A stretch of 64,000 nucleotides of DNA from Takakia lepidozioides (GCA_030704615.1 CM060734.1:27978042-28042041); one strand, 5' to 3'. Shown: positions 37,668 through 49,407, numbered from the stretch's first letter. Notes: a model not told the origin generated them from the sequence alone. Program-made: numbers and translations.

Positions 37668-39230
37668 TTGGCGGTGTTCGACGTGGATATCCAGTACAAA
37701 CCGGGACGAGACAACGTGGTGGCCGATGCTTTAAGTAGAAAGCAGCAGCTCTTGTTGGTGTACAAGGGCGAGACGACGCTCCAAAGGAAGATCCGGAAGG
37801 CTTGCCGGAAGGATGAGCTGACGAAGTCCGTGATGCAGGACTTGAGGATGGGGGTTAAATCGCAGTTCCACTTGCAAAATGGACTCCTCCGGTATAAGCA
37901 AAAACGTCTCTACGTGTCAAAGGGAGGGATCAGAGATAGCCTCTTGAGAGAATGCCATGATAGCCCGCTTGCGGGCCACGGCGGAGCCAAGCGCACTGCG
38001 GCACTCTTGAAGAAAGAGTATTTCTGGCCCAAACTGAGGGAGGAGGCAGAGGAGTATGTCAAGACATGCACCACATGCCAACAAAACCGGAGCGAGTATA
38101 AAAAGCAAACGGGGCTGTTACAACCCTTGCCGATTCCAGAGGGGACTTGGGAAAGCGTCTCGATGGATTTCATGACTGCTATGCCGCTGTCAAAAGGGTT
38201 CGATGCAATCATGGTGGTGGTGGATAGGTTCAGTAAAATGGGCCATTTCATCCCCACCAAGGAGACGGCAACGGCGCAGGAGACAGGGCGACTTTATTTC
38301 GCCCATGTCTTAAAGCATCATGGAGTCCCGAAGGATATTGTCTCGGACCACGATCCAAAGTTTACGAGTAAATTTTGGAGGGCACTTTGGAAGAAGATGG
38401 GGACGAGGCTGAAGATGAGCACCGCCTTCCGACCTACGACGGACGGCCAAACGGAAAGAGTGAATTGCATAGTGAAGCAATTCTTGCGGAATTACGTGTC
38501 GGCAGACCAGTCAGACTGGATGGAACACTTAGACGCGGCAGAGTTCTGTTATAATAACACAGAACACTCCGCAACGGGAGTTTCCCCTTTCGTATTGGTC
38601 TATGGAAAAGCACCTCTGGTGCCGACAAGTTGGGCCGCCGAGGACGTTGAGGAACCGGCAGTAGCGGCGGTACTAGAAGAACGCGAGCATTTGTTGAAGC
38701 TCGCAAAGTACAATATTGCCAAAGCTAGGAAACGGTATGAAAGGCAGGCGAATCGGAAGCGGAGGGAAGTGAAGTTTGAGGCAGGCACAGAGGTCTGGTT
38801 GAACATCAAGAATTTCCGACTACCTCCGGAAGTGAGTCCGAAGTTCGTACCTCCGTATGCGGGACCCTTTCGCATTCGGAAGGTTATGAATGAGGATGTG
38901 TATGAATTGGAGCTGCCGGCAAACAGTAAGGTGCACCCAGTATTCCATGTATCCCTTTTGAAGCCTTACTTCAAAGATGACGCGCGTCCAAATCGGCATC
39001 AAGTGTTGCGTCCACCACCTATGTTGTTGGATCATGAAAATGAACCTGAGTACGAGGTGGAGGCAATACTTAAGTCGAGGAGGTTCAGGAACCGAGAAAC
39101 GGAGTATCTCGTCAAATGGAAGGGCTATCATCATGTCGAGGCATCTTGGGTGCGTGCCTCAGAAATGGGAAAAACATCCGAGGCGGTTGCAGCTTTCGAA
39201 GGGCGACCTCAAAAGCGGAAGAAGCGTTGA
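37668..39230 (+). CDS. RNase H end, integrase and chromodomain, chromovirus B
   Basis: The frame is unbroken for about 520 codons from the LINE junction to TGA at 39228-39230. An in-frame ATG further left (37461) lies in LINE sequence and is not the native start. The HHCC zinc domain has HDSPLAGHGGAKRT and CTTCQQNRSEY. The core acidic residues are in SMDFM, VSDHDPKF and QTERVN. The tail has VHPVFHVSLLKPYF and a chromodomain (VEAILKSRR, YLVKWKGYHHVEASWV). Because RT and most of RNase H are missing, the copy cannot be autonomous even though this frame is intact. Confidence 0.85.
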   Translation: MAVFDVDIQYKPGRDNVVADALSRKQQLLLVYKGETTLQRKIRKACRKDELTKSVMQDLRMGVKSQFHLQNGLLRYKQKRLYVSKGGIRDSLLRECHDSPLAGHGGAKRTAALLKKEYFWPKLREEAEEYVKTCTTCQQNRSEYKKQTGLLQPLPIPEGTWESVSMDFMTAMPLSKGFDAIMVVVDRFSKMGHFIPTKETATAQETGRLYFAHVLKHHGVPKDIVSDHDPKFTSKFWRALWKKMGTRLKMSTAFRPTTDGQTERVNCIVKQFLRNYVSADQSDWMEHLDAAEFCYNNTEHSATGVSPFVLVYGKAPLVPTSWAAEDVEEPAVAAVLEEREHLLKLAKYNIAKARKRYERQANRKRREVKFEAGTEVWLNIKNFRLPPEVSPKFVPPYAGPFRIRKVMNEDVYELELPANSKVHPVFHVSLLKPYFKDDARPNRHQVLRPPPMLLDHENEPEYEVEAILKSRRFRNRETEYLVKWKGYHHVEASWVRASEMGKTSEAVAAFEGRPQKRKKR

Positions 39231-39268
39231 TGGGGACATCAACCTTGGAGCGTGGGGGAGGAAATGCA

Positions 39269-40863
39269 TGCTTAGCCCGGCTTAGCTAGCTCAGGAATCC
39301 AATTGCAAAAACTTGTATTGTACAAAATTTGCTTTAAATGAAATGTTTCAAAATGTTGTGCTTCTTATTTTTGTCTGGAATGGCGATGCATGGTATGGTG
39401 GCTAGTGTGTAGAAGGCATGCTAGCTTACAAAAGCGGGAGAGGTAAATTGGGTTAATCGTGTGTTTGCGCAGTGCCAAAATCGGGTGACTCCCATCCAAG
39501 GGGCAAGGAAACTTGCGCCTTCTTTGGGAGTTGACGTGCTAGTGCGCACCTGGCGCGTGCGCGTACTATAACTGCGCTACCGAGGGGGTTGTCTTGTAGT
39601 GTGGGCTAACGTGGAAGCTACGTGCTTCCGTTCACGTACTATAATCGTGTAGCCTCGGGACGAAGTCGTAGTGCGGCTTCGGCGTGTTCCCGTACCTCAG
39701 GCCAGCATTCCAAGGCGGACCCAATTGTAGTGATTGGGGCGCACGGTTGGTTCAAGGTTATCTTCCTAGTCAAAGAGGGTTCCAGGTGAACCCTTGCTCA
39801 AGGTGATGCCAAAAGCGGCATCATGAGCAATCGCAAGCAATGTTGTTGCAGTAAGGCGATTCGATCCTCGGGGAGGATCGTTCCTTGGCCTTGAAGTAGG
39901 CCAAGAAGAGTGCACTGGGAGGAGCTGGAGAGGCTCCACCCTTGGCCGGGACTTGGAGGAAGTCGGCCGAACTAGCTAGTGGAGAGTAGAGTCAAGTGTG
40001 GGGTTTGGTTCTTTGTCATGGGACGCCATGGTACGGAAACAAACTCCTTGATGTGGGACGCCACAACTTGGATATTCGTTTCTACAAAATGAACAAGTCG
40101 ATGAGGACATCGACTCCCTGTTGGTAGGGGTGTGTGTCGCGGCCCTTTGCCTTGAGGGAAAGGGGGTCGGGACACATGAGGGGTTGCCCCTGTGGTGGGG
40201 GCAGCGGCAGCGATAGGTATGGGGGGCTGAAGCACCCTTGAGTGCCCAAGGCACCCAAGGAGGCGGAGGCGCTCACTAGGTGGAGCCCCGCACACCGGGT
40301 TGCGGTGGGGGTGGCTCCACAAGGGTGGTGGTAGCTTAGCGGGACTTAGTGGGGGTGGCATAGGACTCACCATGGGGGCGGAGACCTCGTGGTGGGAGTC
40401 GTGGGGAGTCTTGGGACTCATCACGGTCCATAGGGGCCGTGGTGAGCGGGCCAAGACTCACCGCGACTCATCACCGGGAGTCGAGGGTTTTCGTGGTGGT
40501 TCGCCATAAAATGGCATGGCTGGTTGTGAAACCCCCGCGGACAGCTACAGAAGTATATATAAGGGGAGTAGTGACCCCGAGAATGGTGCAAGCCCGTTGG
40601 TGACCAAAAACTAGTGAGTAAGCGAGCGAGCCGGAAAGCGACCAAAGAGTGGGGAGCTGTTCCGGACTGCCATCTACCAAAGGGAATTCTCCTAGTCCCA
40701 AATAGGTGGAGGGGTTTAGCGGGAAGCGAAGGGGGACCGTTATGTCCCGGTGAGCAGCCGAAGCTCCAAGTTGGCCCGGGCGGCCAGGTTGGGAGTCAGG
40801 CGCGCGCATCAAAGCGAGTAATTATGGCTTGAAGGGGAGCTTACCGAAGTGAGGTGCGCGACA
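39269..40863 (+). repeat. LTR of chromovirus B (about 1.6 kb)
   Basis: It begins TGCTTAGCCCGGC after the purine tract and ends GAGGTGCGCGACA. It aligns end to end with 21841-23432. The TATATATAAGGGGAG segment at about 40552 matches the possible TATA box of copy A. No partner 5' LTR is present in the window. Confidence 0.8.
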
Positions 40864-42355
40864 GTTAGTCTCCCTCTTTCCCAAGCTCCCACTACTCCTT
40901 TGTTAGTAGGACCAAGCTAGGGTTAGTTCAAAGGTCTCCAACCACAATGGACAAACCAAAAACACAAAATGCAAACAAAAATGGACAAAGGGCTAAGAAC
41001 TTTCTCTCCACTCAAAAGTTGCTTCACTTGGCTAAGTGGGCTACCAAAACTTAGATGGAAGGGGTAGTGCTCACCTCTCCTATGGGGTTTGTTGCTCCTA
41101 CCTCCTCTTCACACTCCAAGGGCTCACCACACTCTCAAATGACACACACACTTTGCTTTTTGGAGAAGTCTATCTCTTTTTCCACTTCAAATGGCTCTTG
41201 GCCTTACACACTAGGCGCCTAAGGTATCCCTAGTCTTCCTAGCACCAATTAGTGGCTTCATCCAAGCTTGCCTAAAACAACTAGGTTAAGCTCTAAGCCA
41301 ACAAGCAAACTAGGACTTCACAAAAGCTAGTTGCATAAGGCAAAGAAAGCTTCTTAAGCTAGCTCTCTAAGCAACTAACTAACAAGCAACTAACAAGCAA
41401 AAAAACAAGAGTGAAGTGGTGAGCAAGCTCACCTCCTAAGCTACTTATACTAGAAAAACTATAAAGAAATAATGGATGACATCCAAAATCCTTGGATGGA
41501 AAAGGCTATCAACCACTTTTTGGTTGGTAGGTGGAAAATTTCATCCAACCAGCTATTTGGGGGCGGTGCTAGATATTTGTGGCCCAAAAATCCCCTTCAA
41601 ATGAATTTTCTGTGGCCACGGGCGCCCGAAAACCTCAAAAATAGTGAATTATTGATAACTTCATCCAAAAATATTGAAACTTGGCCAAAAATTCCCTTGT
41701 GATATGCTTGAAACGCCCACAAAACTTCAGGTCTATGTGGTTGCACCATCCACCATAAAAAATCAACAAACGCCAAAACGCCGTGAAAACACCGCTTTCA
41801 ACGCATAGCATATTTTTGGGTTGTGAACAGATCGACGCTTGGGCCTGAAATTCCTCCCACATAATTTTATATCACTTTTAACCACAAATTAAAAATCCCT
41901 CCCCAAACAACGCTCGATTCCGGCTTCGTCTTGTTCGCTGAAGGTACTTAACACAGCAAAATCCCAATCGGCCGCTACCGCTGGATAAACCTCTTTAGGA
42001 TTTTTTGTAGGAGACCAAGACTCCTTGGAAGCTCCTTGAATTGAATTCACGCTAAAAAGTGGAAATTCCCTCCTGGGAAAAAGAGATCACTGCCGGCAGT
42101 TTGCTGCTTGCCGCACTGCATTGTTTGTTTGCATGAATGAACTAAAACACAGGGGAACCCATGCTTGATCCCTGTCACTGACATATCCGAGCATGAAAAT
42201 GAAATCGTATCATAGCATGTGTGCTCCACGCCTCCAGCGTCTTCATGAACTGCATTGGAGGAACGTGAAAATTTCTACCTGTACATTGCGAGACTGTTGT
42301 CAACCGTGTCGTTTAAAGCACAGCCTCATCGGGCGTTTTCTTCTGAAGGCCAAAC
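40864..42355. other. AT-rich DNA between inverted LTR sequences, no gene
   Basis: About 1.5 kb flanked by the chromovirus B LTR (+) and an inverted LTR piece (-). A short CAAGCAACTAACTAA-type repeat lies at 41360-41400. No frame shows a domain, and no primer-binding site is seen next to either LTR end. Confidence 0.4.
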
Positions 42356-43083
42356 TGTTGCGCACCTCACTTCGGTAAGCTCCCCTTCAAGTCATAGTTA
42401 CTCGCTTTGATGCGCGCGCCTGACTCCCAACCCGGCCGCCCGGGCCGACTTGGAGCTTCGGCTGCTCACCGGGACATAACGGTCCCCCTTCACTACCCTC
42501 TCGACCCTCCACCTATTTGGGACTAGGAGAATTCCCTTTGGTAGATGGCAGTCCGGAACAGCTCCCCACTCTTTGGTCGCTTTCCGGCTCGCTCGCTTAC
42601 TCACTAGTTTTTGGTCACCAACGGGCTTACACCGTTCTCGGGGTTACTACTCCCTATATATACTTCTGTAGCTGTCCACAGGGGTTTCACAACCAGCCAT
42701 GCCATTTTATGGCGAACCACCACGGAGACCCTCGATTCCCGGTGGTGAGTCGCGGTGAGTCTTGGCCCACTCACCGCAGCCCCAATGGACCGTGATGAGT
42801 CCCAAGACTCCCCACGACTCCCACCACGAGGTCTCCACCCCATGGTGAGTCCTATGCCACCCCCACTAAGTCCCGCTAAGCTACCACCACCCCTTGTGGA
42901 GCCACCCCCACCGCAACCCGGTGTGCGGGGCTCCACCTAGTGAGTGCCTCCGCCTCCTTGAGTGCCTTGGGCACTCAAGGGTGCTTCAGCCCCCCATACC
43001 TATCGCCGCTGCTGCCCCCACCACAGGGGCAGCCCCTCATGTGTCCCGACCCCCTGCCCTCAAGGCAAAGGGCCGCGACACAA
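42356..43083 (-). repeat. Inverted partial LTR of the chromovirus family
   Basis: It is the reverse complement of the last about 730 bases of the chromovirus LTR (matches 40133-40863). It starts TGTTGCGCACCTC on the plus strand and breaks off at the GGGCCGCGACAC segment near 43083. The LTR start is missing, so it is a truncated LTR or rearranged solo LTR. Confidence 0.75.
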
Positions 43084-44147
43084 ACACTCATTGTTTGCCT
43101 TTGCTTTGAATAGTGATCGGACGTTGAGGTGAGGAACATGTAGACCGTTGCTTGCAGTCATTTAATTGGCCCCTAGATGTTCGAACGGACGATTGGAATC
43201 GCACGCCTTCAACTGCTGCTCCTTGCAGGTACCCTAGTCGTATAAACTCCTGAGCGCTTTGGCTTCATGGACGTCGCAGACTCTTCCATTTGCGGGCCAT
43301 ACCAGTAGTTGTGTTGATGTTCGCCGTTTCTGATACAAATGGTCATAGTTCTTCACTCTGTGTACAATTCGGTTTTCCTGGCTCAAAAACACTCAAAAAA
43401 TAGTCCGCGTGTCTTTTAATGCACCTACACCTACCTCCTAGTTAGTCCTCACTTTAGATCACGCACTGCATCTCTCTCTTAGTCCTCCGATCATCCCCCT
43501 CATGTCACCCTCTGCATCCTCATCTTCTCTCACCTCACTCAGCTAGCTAGTTTGCTAGAGTCATGGGGAAGTTTCCCCCCAGTCAGCCTTCACGGCCGAA
43601 AACAATGGTTATTTTTTCCACTGATGTCACAATCTCTTCTATTAATTTGATTAAAAGGGCCTCCGTCCTCTTTCATTAAAAAATAAATAAAAATGCAGTG
43701 TTGCCAGCTTGTAGAGAGGATGCATGTCAAATGATGTGTTGCGCACAGAAGCTGGAGCGATCATGTGGTCAAGAGCGTGGTGCTAGGTGGTGCTAAGAAG
43801 ATGATATTTGCACCATAATTTCATTGAAATTTTGTTAGCGATACTGGTGGGGCTTCGTTGGGGCAACCAAAGAGGATCCTAATGATAAGACCGTTGTTGG
43901 TCAAGACCGCCAGTCTACAGTAGGGAGTCAAATCTCAGCATGAGGATGGCCTCGACGTGCATATATATGATTATGAGATCTGCCCCATCATCATTCGAAT
44001 TGACACATCCATTGTCAAAGCATCCTCTCCATCACACCTTTTGCATTGGCGTACACTCGCGAGACATCCCAAGTCTGCAAGTTCAGCATCTGAGGCAGCT
44101 CTTTGTTGCTGTGCTGGAGTGTGACTATAACTACAGGACCCTCTGCA
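43084..44147. other. No gene recognised
   Basis: Mixed AT-rich sequence with a CT-rich stretch at 43420-43560 and an AAATAAATAAA tract near 43680. The last few hundred bases may be the upstream region of the ParB-like gene. An in-frame ATG at 43940 belongs to another frame. Confidence 0.35.
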
Positions 44148-44794
44148 ATGGCAGAATTGCCCGCAGACAGGCCCCAGAGTGCAGCTCCAGTTGAGGATGC
44201 TCCAGCTGCTCAGCCACTACCGGCACCTACAGACATGTCTCCGGAGGATTTCAAAAGTGCAGCGGATAAAATGTTGGAGGAGACACACAGTAGCATTGGC
44301 AGAGTTCTGGGCAGCAGGGTATTCCAGCGGACTCTTCGAATCCCACTCTGTCGCATGGTCTCCTTCCCATCGTCAGGCAGGCCTTCCCGGAGATGTGGAT
44401 AAGCTGAAGTTCGCATTTCGAGAAGGGTACCGTCTGGGATCGGTAGCGTTTTACGTTTCCATTGAGAATGAGGACGGCGAAACTCGTGGACCCACTGCCA
44501 ATGAATTGTCAACGTGGGATACTCACTAGCACACTCGCAACGACGAATTCGAGGCGACGCTGAAGGGTGATCCAGACTTCGGCCATATGTCTGGTAAAAT
44601 GTTCTTTGTGGGACGGGAATCACCGACTTCTCGCCTGGTGGGAGTACATCAAGCAGAACCATGCCAAGCACATTGGCTGGCATTACATGGTGGAGTGTGT
44701 CATCCTCAAGGTGAAGGCGGGCAGACTCCTCCCTGCTCAAGAATGCCATGGCGGACCTCAACTCGTAAGATACTCATACCCTCCCTAGCACGTT

Positions 44795-44816
44795 CGAAAT
44801 GCGGTGCCGCATTTCG
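44795..44816. repeat. Palindrome in an intron of the ParB/MTase-like gene
   Basis: Arms CGAAATGCGG and CCGCATTTCG with a TG centre, perfect over 10+10 bases. It lies in the 112-base intron 44765-44876. Confidence 0.85.
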
Positions 44817-46931
44817 GTTTCCATTCTGGTTTGTTTCCGTGCTTCCGTGTACTGAACTGGAGAGTGTGCCTTGCAGGGTCACTGAGAATGCGTACGTGCA
44901 TACCCACATGGCACATATGCTGTACAGGGTGAGGAAAACTGGTCTCACTGATCCGCAGATGTTTGCGGAAATGCTGGAGCCCGAGCTCATCAGAAAGCCG
45001 TTGCAAAAACAGACCGGACATGGTATCGTCTCACTAGGATGGAATGGTGGAGGTGATATACGGAGTAAGTCGTCCTCCAATTTCCCTCTGCTCATCCTTC
45101 CCCAATTACAGTAATCTTTCCATGAATTGAATGTAACGCTTCTGCATGTTTTTGTTGGCAGTCAAACATCAAGCTGGATTTGGCCCATGCCAAACGCTTC
45201 TTGATGGAAAGTGAGGGGCAGGTCAAAACGTTGCAGTCATTGACTGAGCACTTGAAGGAAGCCGGTGTCAAGTCCAGAACCAAATACAAGTCAAAGCTTG
45301 TGAAGCTGGTGGCAATTGCAGATCCGGCACTTGGAAAGGACTTCCCCGAGATTGCAAAACCACTATTCTCGGGCCATGCAGCCGACCATGCAATTGGAGA
45401 AACTGCATCACCTCTCAACGGCATGTGTGGAGGCGAGAAAGAGAAGGTGAGGTTTCAATGCACTGAAGTTCCTTCGTAGCAATAGCCACTCTCTTCCAGC
45501 TCCTGACATGGATCGGAAATGGCAAACACGGTGGCTGTCGATCTGGAATGCATCCGAGAGCATAAGGACAATGTGGTCTTTTCCACTCGAAGTTTCCGAC
45601 CCTGCAGTGGATGTGTGGCTCAACCGTATGACTTGGTGGTTCCAGGTAATTCAAAGGTACTTCCCCAGATTTGCTTTTCTGAAATGAATTCCCTGAACTG
45701 CTACGTGACAATGCATTTGGGAATCGCAGGTAATGTCGAATGCGAAGGAGCAAGTCGTTAATGACACAAATTCGTTCGGCTTGTACGTCAAATGGGAGGA
45801 ACACAGGACATTGGAAGACTACGTGACACGTTTCAGATGTGAGTACAAGGACAACCTCTTCGCCAGAGAGCTACAGACAGCAAGAAGGAGCGTTGGAGTT
45901 TACACATCAGGAGGGAGCGGGGAAAGCTGCAATGCGAATTGTTTACAGGTGGCGGTATTGTTGACGAGTCTGTGAAAGAGCTGCACGCATTGGCAGAAGA
46001 GAAGAGAAAGGAAAGACGTTTGTCCCTGCTGGCCAAAGTTGGCAAAGGAATCTGCTGCTCTGGAAGAATCCAGGAAAGGCAGCTGAGATGGCACAAAGAC
46101 GGTGGATGCAGCGTGCAGGCCCAATAGAAGGGATCGAAGAAGAGGACTCGCCAGCAAGGAGCAGCTGTTGTGACACCCGCCAAAACGAAGAAGCAGAAAA
46201 GAAGCAGAAAAGCCTGTTCAGGAAGAGGGTGAGGAAGAGGACTCCGATGGAGACTTTGCAACCAGCCCACCCCCCAAACGCAGGCTGCATCCCCTGTGCC
46301 CACGTGTCACGAGAATTGTGCACACGAGAGAATTGGCTCGGCAAAGAAAGAAGGCACTCTTTCAACCCCAAGGGGGGAACCTTTCGAGCCGGTGGAAATG
46401 AAGAGGGCCGAAAGTGGCTCCCGAAACAGTTCCAGTGTGTAAATGAGAGTTTCTTGGCGGCTTTAGATGGACGGGCAGCCAAGTTGGCATACATGAAGAC
46501 CATGGAGGGTCTGAAGGGCAGAGCAAGATAGAAGGCGACTGCCGAAGAGCCTTTCGACACCCCAGGATTTCAGAATAGGTCTCGTTCTTTGAGAGGGTGT
46601 GTGCAACAAGGATTGTAGGGAGGGGCGATAAAATGCCAACGAAGTGGTCTGCGATATGATCATCTTGGAATTCCGGACGGAGAGCTTGTGGAAGGACTGC
46701 AAGTTTTGCCATCTTGGAACAGGTACTCGGAGGACTTTGGAAGAAAGGATTCGGGCTTGCCCGCATGGTGTGGACGACAGAGGCTGGTGGTTGTCCTGGC
46801 GAGCAGAGGAAAAAAAAAACACCTCAGACAGGAATTGCGAAGTGGACCCGGCAAGAGCGCCGTCCCGATTCGAAAAAAGAAAGTGGAGGAATGCACACTG
46901 GCACTCGTCCATTCATTTGCTTGGGTGTTTT

Positions 46932-46953
46932 CAAATGCGGTGCCGCATTCGGT
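46932..46953. repeat. Second intronic palindrome
   Basis: CAAATGCGG, TG, CCGCATTCG in the 57-base intron 46925-46981. The palindrome plus splice signals make up most of this intron. It is followed by GGTTTCTAAT, and the first intronic copy is followed by GGTTTCC, so the similarity extends past the palindrome. Confidence 0.8.
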
Positions 46954-48259
46954 TTCTAATCGTTCCCCCCTGTGTATGCAGATGAAGCAGTTCGATGCAT
47001 ACTGCTTTGTGAAGGAGAACTCCACCTTTGCTTTCCGGAAGGAGGGAGGAAAGGTTGACCCGAACTGCGACCCCCTCGATTACGACGTTCTGTTCAACAA
47101 CGTTCCCAAGGAACTTCTCCCTCATAGCCTCACTTCAACGGAACCCCTGCGGTACTCACGGACTCGGAGCCCTGCCTTCATTCAGACAATTATGGAGACA
47201 TGCACAGACGTGGAGGGCACAGTGCTCGACCTCATCTGTGGGACAGGTATGCAGAATCTTGATCTATGCTGTTCTGCAAATTCTCGTTAGGATGTAGTTC
47301 GCAACATCTAAAGCGCCATGTGGTAATGTGTGGATGGCATTGTAACAGGTGCCTCAATGTGGGCTGGGCGGTTTTCCGACCGGAACCTCTTTGCCTACGA
47401 GGAGGATTCATCTGTGTGGGGATCCCATCTGGAAGGGGCTGCAACGGAATGTTAAGGCTCCCCAGACAGAGCGGAAGTCTCCTCGGATTCGTCGGAGTCC
47501 GAGGAAGACACAGTGGACATTGATGCGGAGGAGAACCCGGAATACGAGTGAGTGCAAACATTGTAAGTTTGCAAAGCCTTCTGGGTCATTTTTGTCAAAC
47601 GAATTTCCCGACTGTGGTTCTCATTAGTCTCGTTGATGATTGTCATGTGCAGGATTGCAGGGTCTGGGTCGAAACATGTAGGGCCTACACTTCCTGCCAG
47701 GAAGAATGTCCCATTCTTTGCGAGGGCCGACTTCATGACGAGCCCGGTGAGGGACTACTCCCTTCCTAGTTATGCAGCTAAACTCGCAAATACAGCGATT
47801 AGAAGAAGTGAGAATCCCAGTAAACTAGAGCAGATTTTGGAGAGGGCTAGGGAGGACAGAAGGATAAGGAAAGAGTTGGCAGCAACTCAGACAGGTAGAC
47901 GGGTACGAAAGTACATATGTGATTCAGCGGATGAGAGCGACGCAGACAGGGAGGAAGAGGACCCAACGGAGGTGAGATGGACAGTTCCGCAAGGGGAAGA
48001 TGGGATTTTCGAAAAGCCTGGCCAACGAGCAGTCCGCTGGAGATGAGAAAGGCACTGAGGGGGTGGAGGCGGAGCAGGACAGTCTAGAACAGGATGAGGA
48101 TTCGGATGATTTTCAAGATTAATAGAATTTTAATGAAGTCTCTGTAAATGTAAATTCTCTTCCAGAGTGTATAAAGGAAATTATGCCCGACATTCGTGAC
48201 CCCTCTCCAGTGTGCATTCCAGCCACACAATCGCCCAAACCACGACGCTCCCAAAATCA

Positions 48260-48944
48260 GGAATGGGGCACCGCATTTCCAAAACAGGGGAGGGACTAAA
48301 TTTTCCATTTCAATGTTGGCATAGTAAAAAGTAATCGGCCGATTGGAAATGCGGTGCCGCATTTCCAAAATTTCCTTTGTCCACACGCCAGTTTTGGCCT
48401 CTCCCGCTCATTGCATGGATGCCACCACGCTTACAGAGGTCGAACAAGGAGGTCAAACAAGGAGGTCGAGATGGCGGAATTGAAAATGCGGTGCCGCATT
48501 TCCATATTGGGGATGGTCGTTGTTCGAACTGCAGGCCCATCAGCAAAAATTGGCACCGCATTCCATTGTAAAAAAAAAAGTCGATGACGGACATGGAAAT
48601 GCGGCGCCGCATTTCCAGAACGGACATCGCAATTTGTCCATTTGCAGACCCTCTCACGGAAATGTGGTAACGCATTCCATCGCGCTGGTCGGAAATGTCA
48701 CACTTTTTGAAGTGTTGGACGGAAATGCGGCACCGCATTCCCTTGTCCAAAAAGAAGTTTCCATTGCCAAGCTGCAAATGCGTCGCCGCATTTGCAATGC
48801 CAACCTCGTTGTCTGTCCAATTTATAGACCCGTGTTGGTATTTCGTGTACCTGGACGGAAATGATGCACCGCATTTCATTGTCCGACACTGAAATGCGGT
48901 TCATACATTTCCATGTCGGCATGGAAATTCGGTGCCGCATTTCA
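48260..48944. repeat. Cluster of about eleven ATGCGG/CCGCAT palindromes
   Basis: Copies near 48260, 48345, 48482, 48552 (half), 48595, 48658, 48721, 48774, 48857, 48890 and 48923. The ideal form has arms GGAAATGCGG and CCGCATTTCC and a two-base centre; the copy at 48595-48616, with CG in the centre, is a perfect 22-base palindrome. Spacing runs from about 33 to 137 bases, and the DNA between copies is not repeated. At 48774 both arms carry the same compensating change (GCAAATG ... CATTTGC), which suggests the symmetry itself is kept. The cluster starts about 140 bases after the ParB/MTase-like gene ends. Confidence 0.85.
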
Positions 48945-49407
48945 ATGTCCGACATGGCGTTACTCTGGTATATTCTTGACACGTGACTCACATACCGGTT
49001 ACTCTGCTATATTCATCCGGACAGACACATTGTAGAAATGAGACATCAAATTGTAAACAGTGGGCCAATTCCGACAGTTATTCAACAGAATGAAACACAA
49101 TCACACAGAAGTGAGGTACGATGGGTTTATTGATCGGACACGATGTCGGAGTACGCTCAATGACAGCAGCTCCCGGATGGAGGAGGAGCAGCGCGGTGGC
49201 TGGAAAAAGTTCAGGCTAACGCTGCAATTCCTCACAAACACTCCAGGGCACATTTAAATTTCCCCCCTATAGGATCCTGGACCGATGAAGATTGGCTGCT
49301 TCATGAATGTAGCCGTTTCAGTTTCCTACCCTGCCATGCAAACTATGGGCACTCACTGCCAGGTGGGCCGATAGCCACTGGACACGACGAAGTCCATCCC
49401 CTCTTCG

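Larger units (their letters stand above)
37668..40863 (+). mobile_element. Chromovirus B, 3' half with intact integrase frame
   Basis: It starts inside the end of RNase H (KPGRDNVVADALSRK) at the LINE C junction and runs through integrase, chromodomain, purine tract (GTGGGGGAGGAAATG at about 39252) and LTR. The 5' two thirds are absent. It is closely similar to chromovirus A. Confidence 0.8.
44148..48122 (+). pseudogene. ParB-like motif and DNA-methyltransferase-like gene, copy 2
   Basis: Starts MAELPADRPQ. Exons with good GT/AG borders: 44148-44764, 44877-45064, 45162-45446, 45500-45645, 45730-45838, several uncertain ones to 46924, 46982-47246, 47349-47547 and 47653 to about 48122. The N-terminal part has IPLCRMVSF, EGYRLGSVAFYVS and WDGNHRLLAWWEY (ParB/sulfiredoxin-like). 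The middle is helical, then acidic and lysine-rich. The C-terminal part has TRSPAFIQTI, then VLDLICGTGASMWAGRF and NLFAYEEDSSVW, the order and spacing of the C-terminal AdoMet motif of beta-class N4/N6 DNA methyltransferases. The expected DPPY-type motif is not seen; CDMIILEF near 46650 is the nearest hydrophobic strand. An acidic tail ends the protein. Breaks: TAG at 44528, a two-base loss near 44607, TAA at 47452 and a shift near 48005. The domain reading is inference. Confidence 0.5.

Noticed and set aside
46100-46531. A separate gene from the open frame with Lys/Arg/Glu-rich translation
   Set aside because: It lies inside the ParB/MTase-like gene. Another frame gives an acidic, lysine-rich linker that better fits the neighbouring exons.
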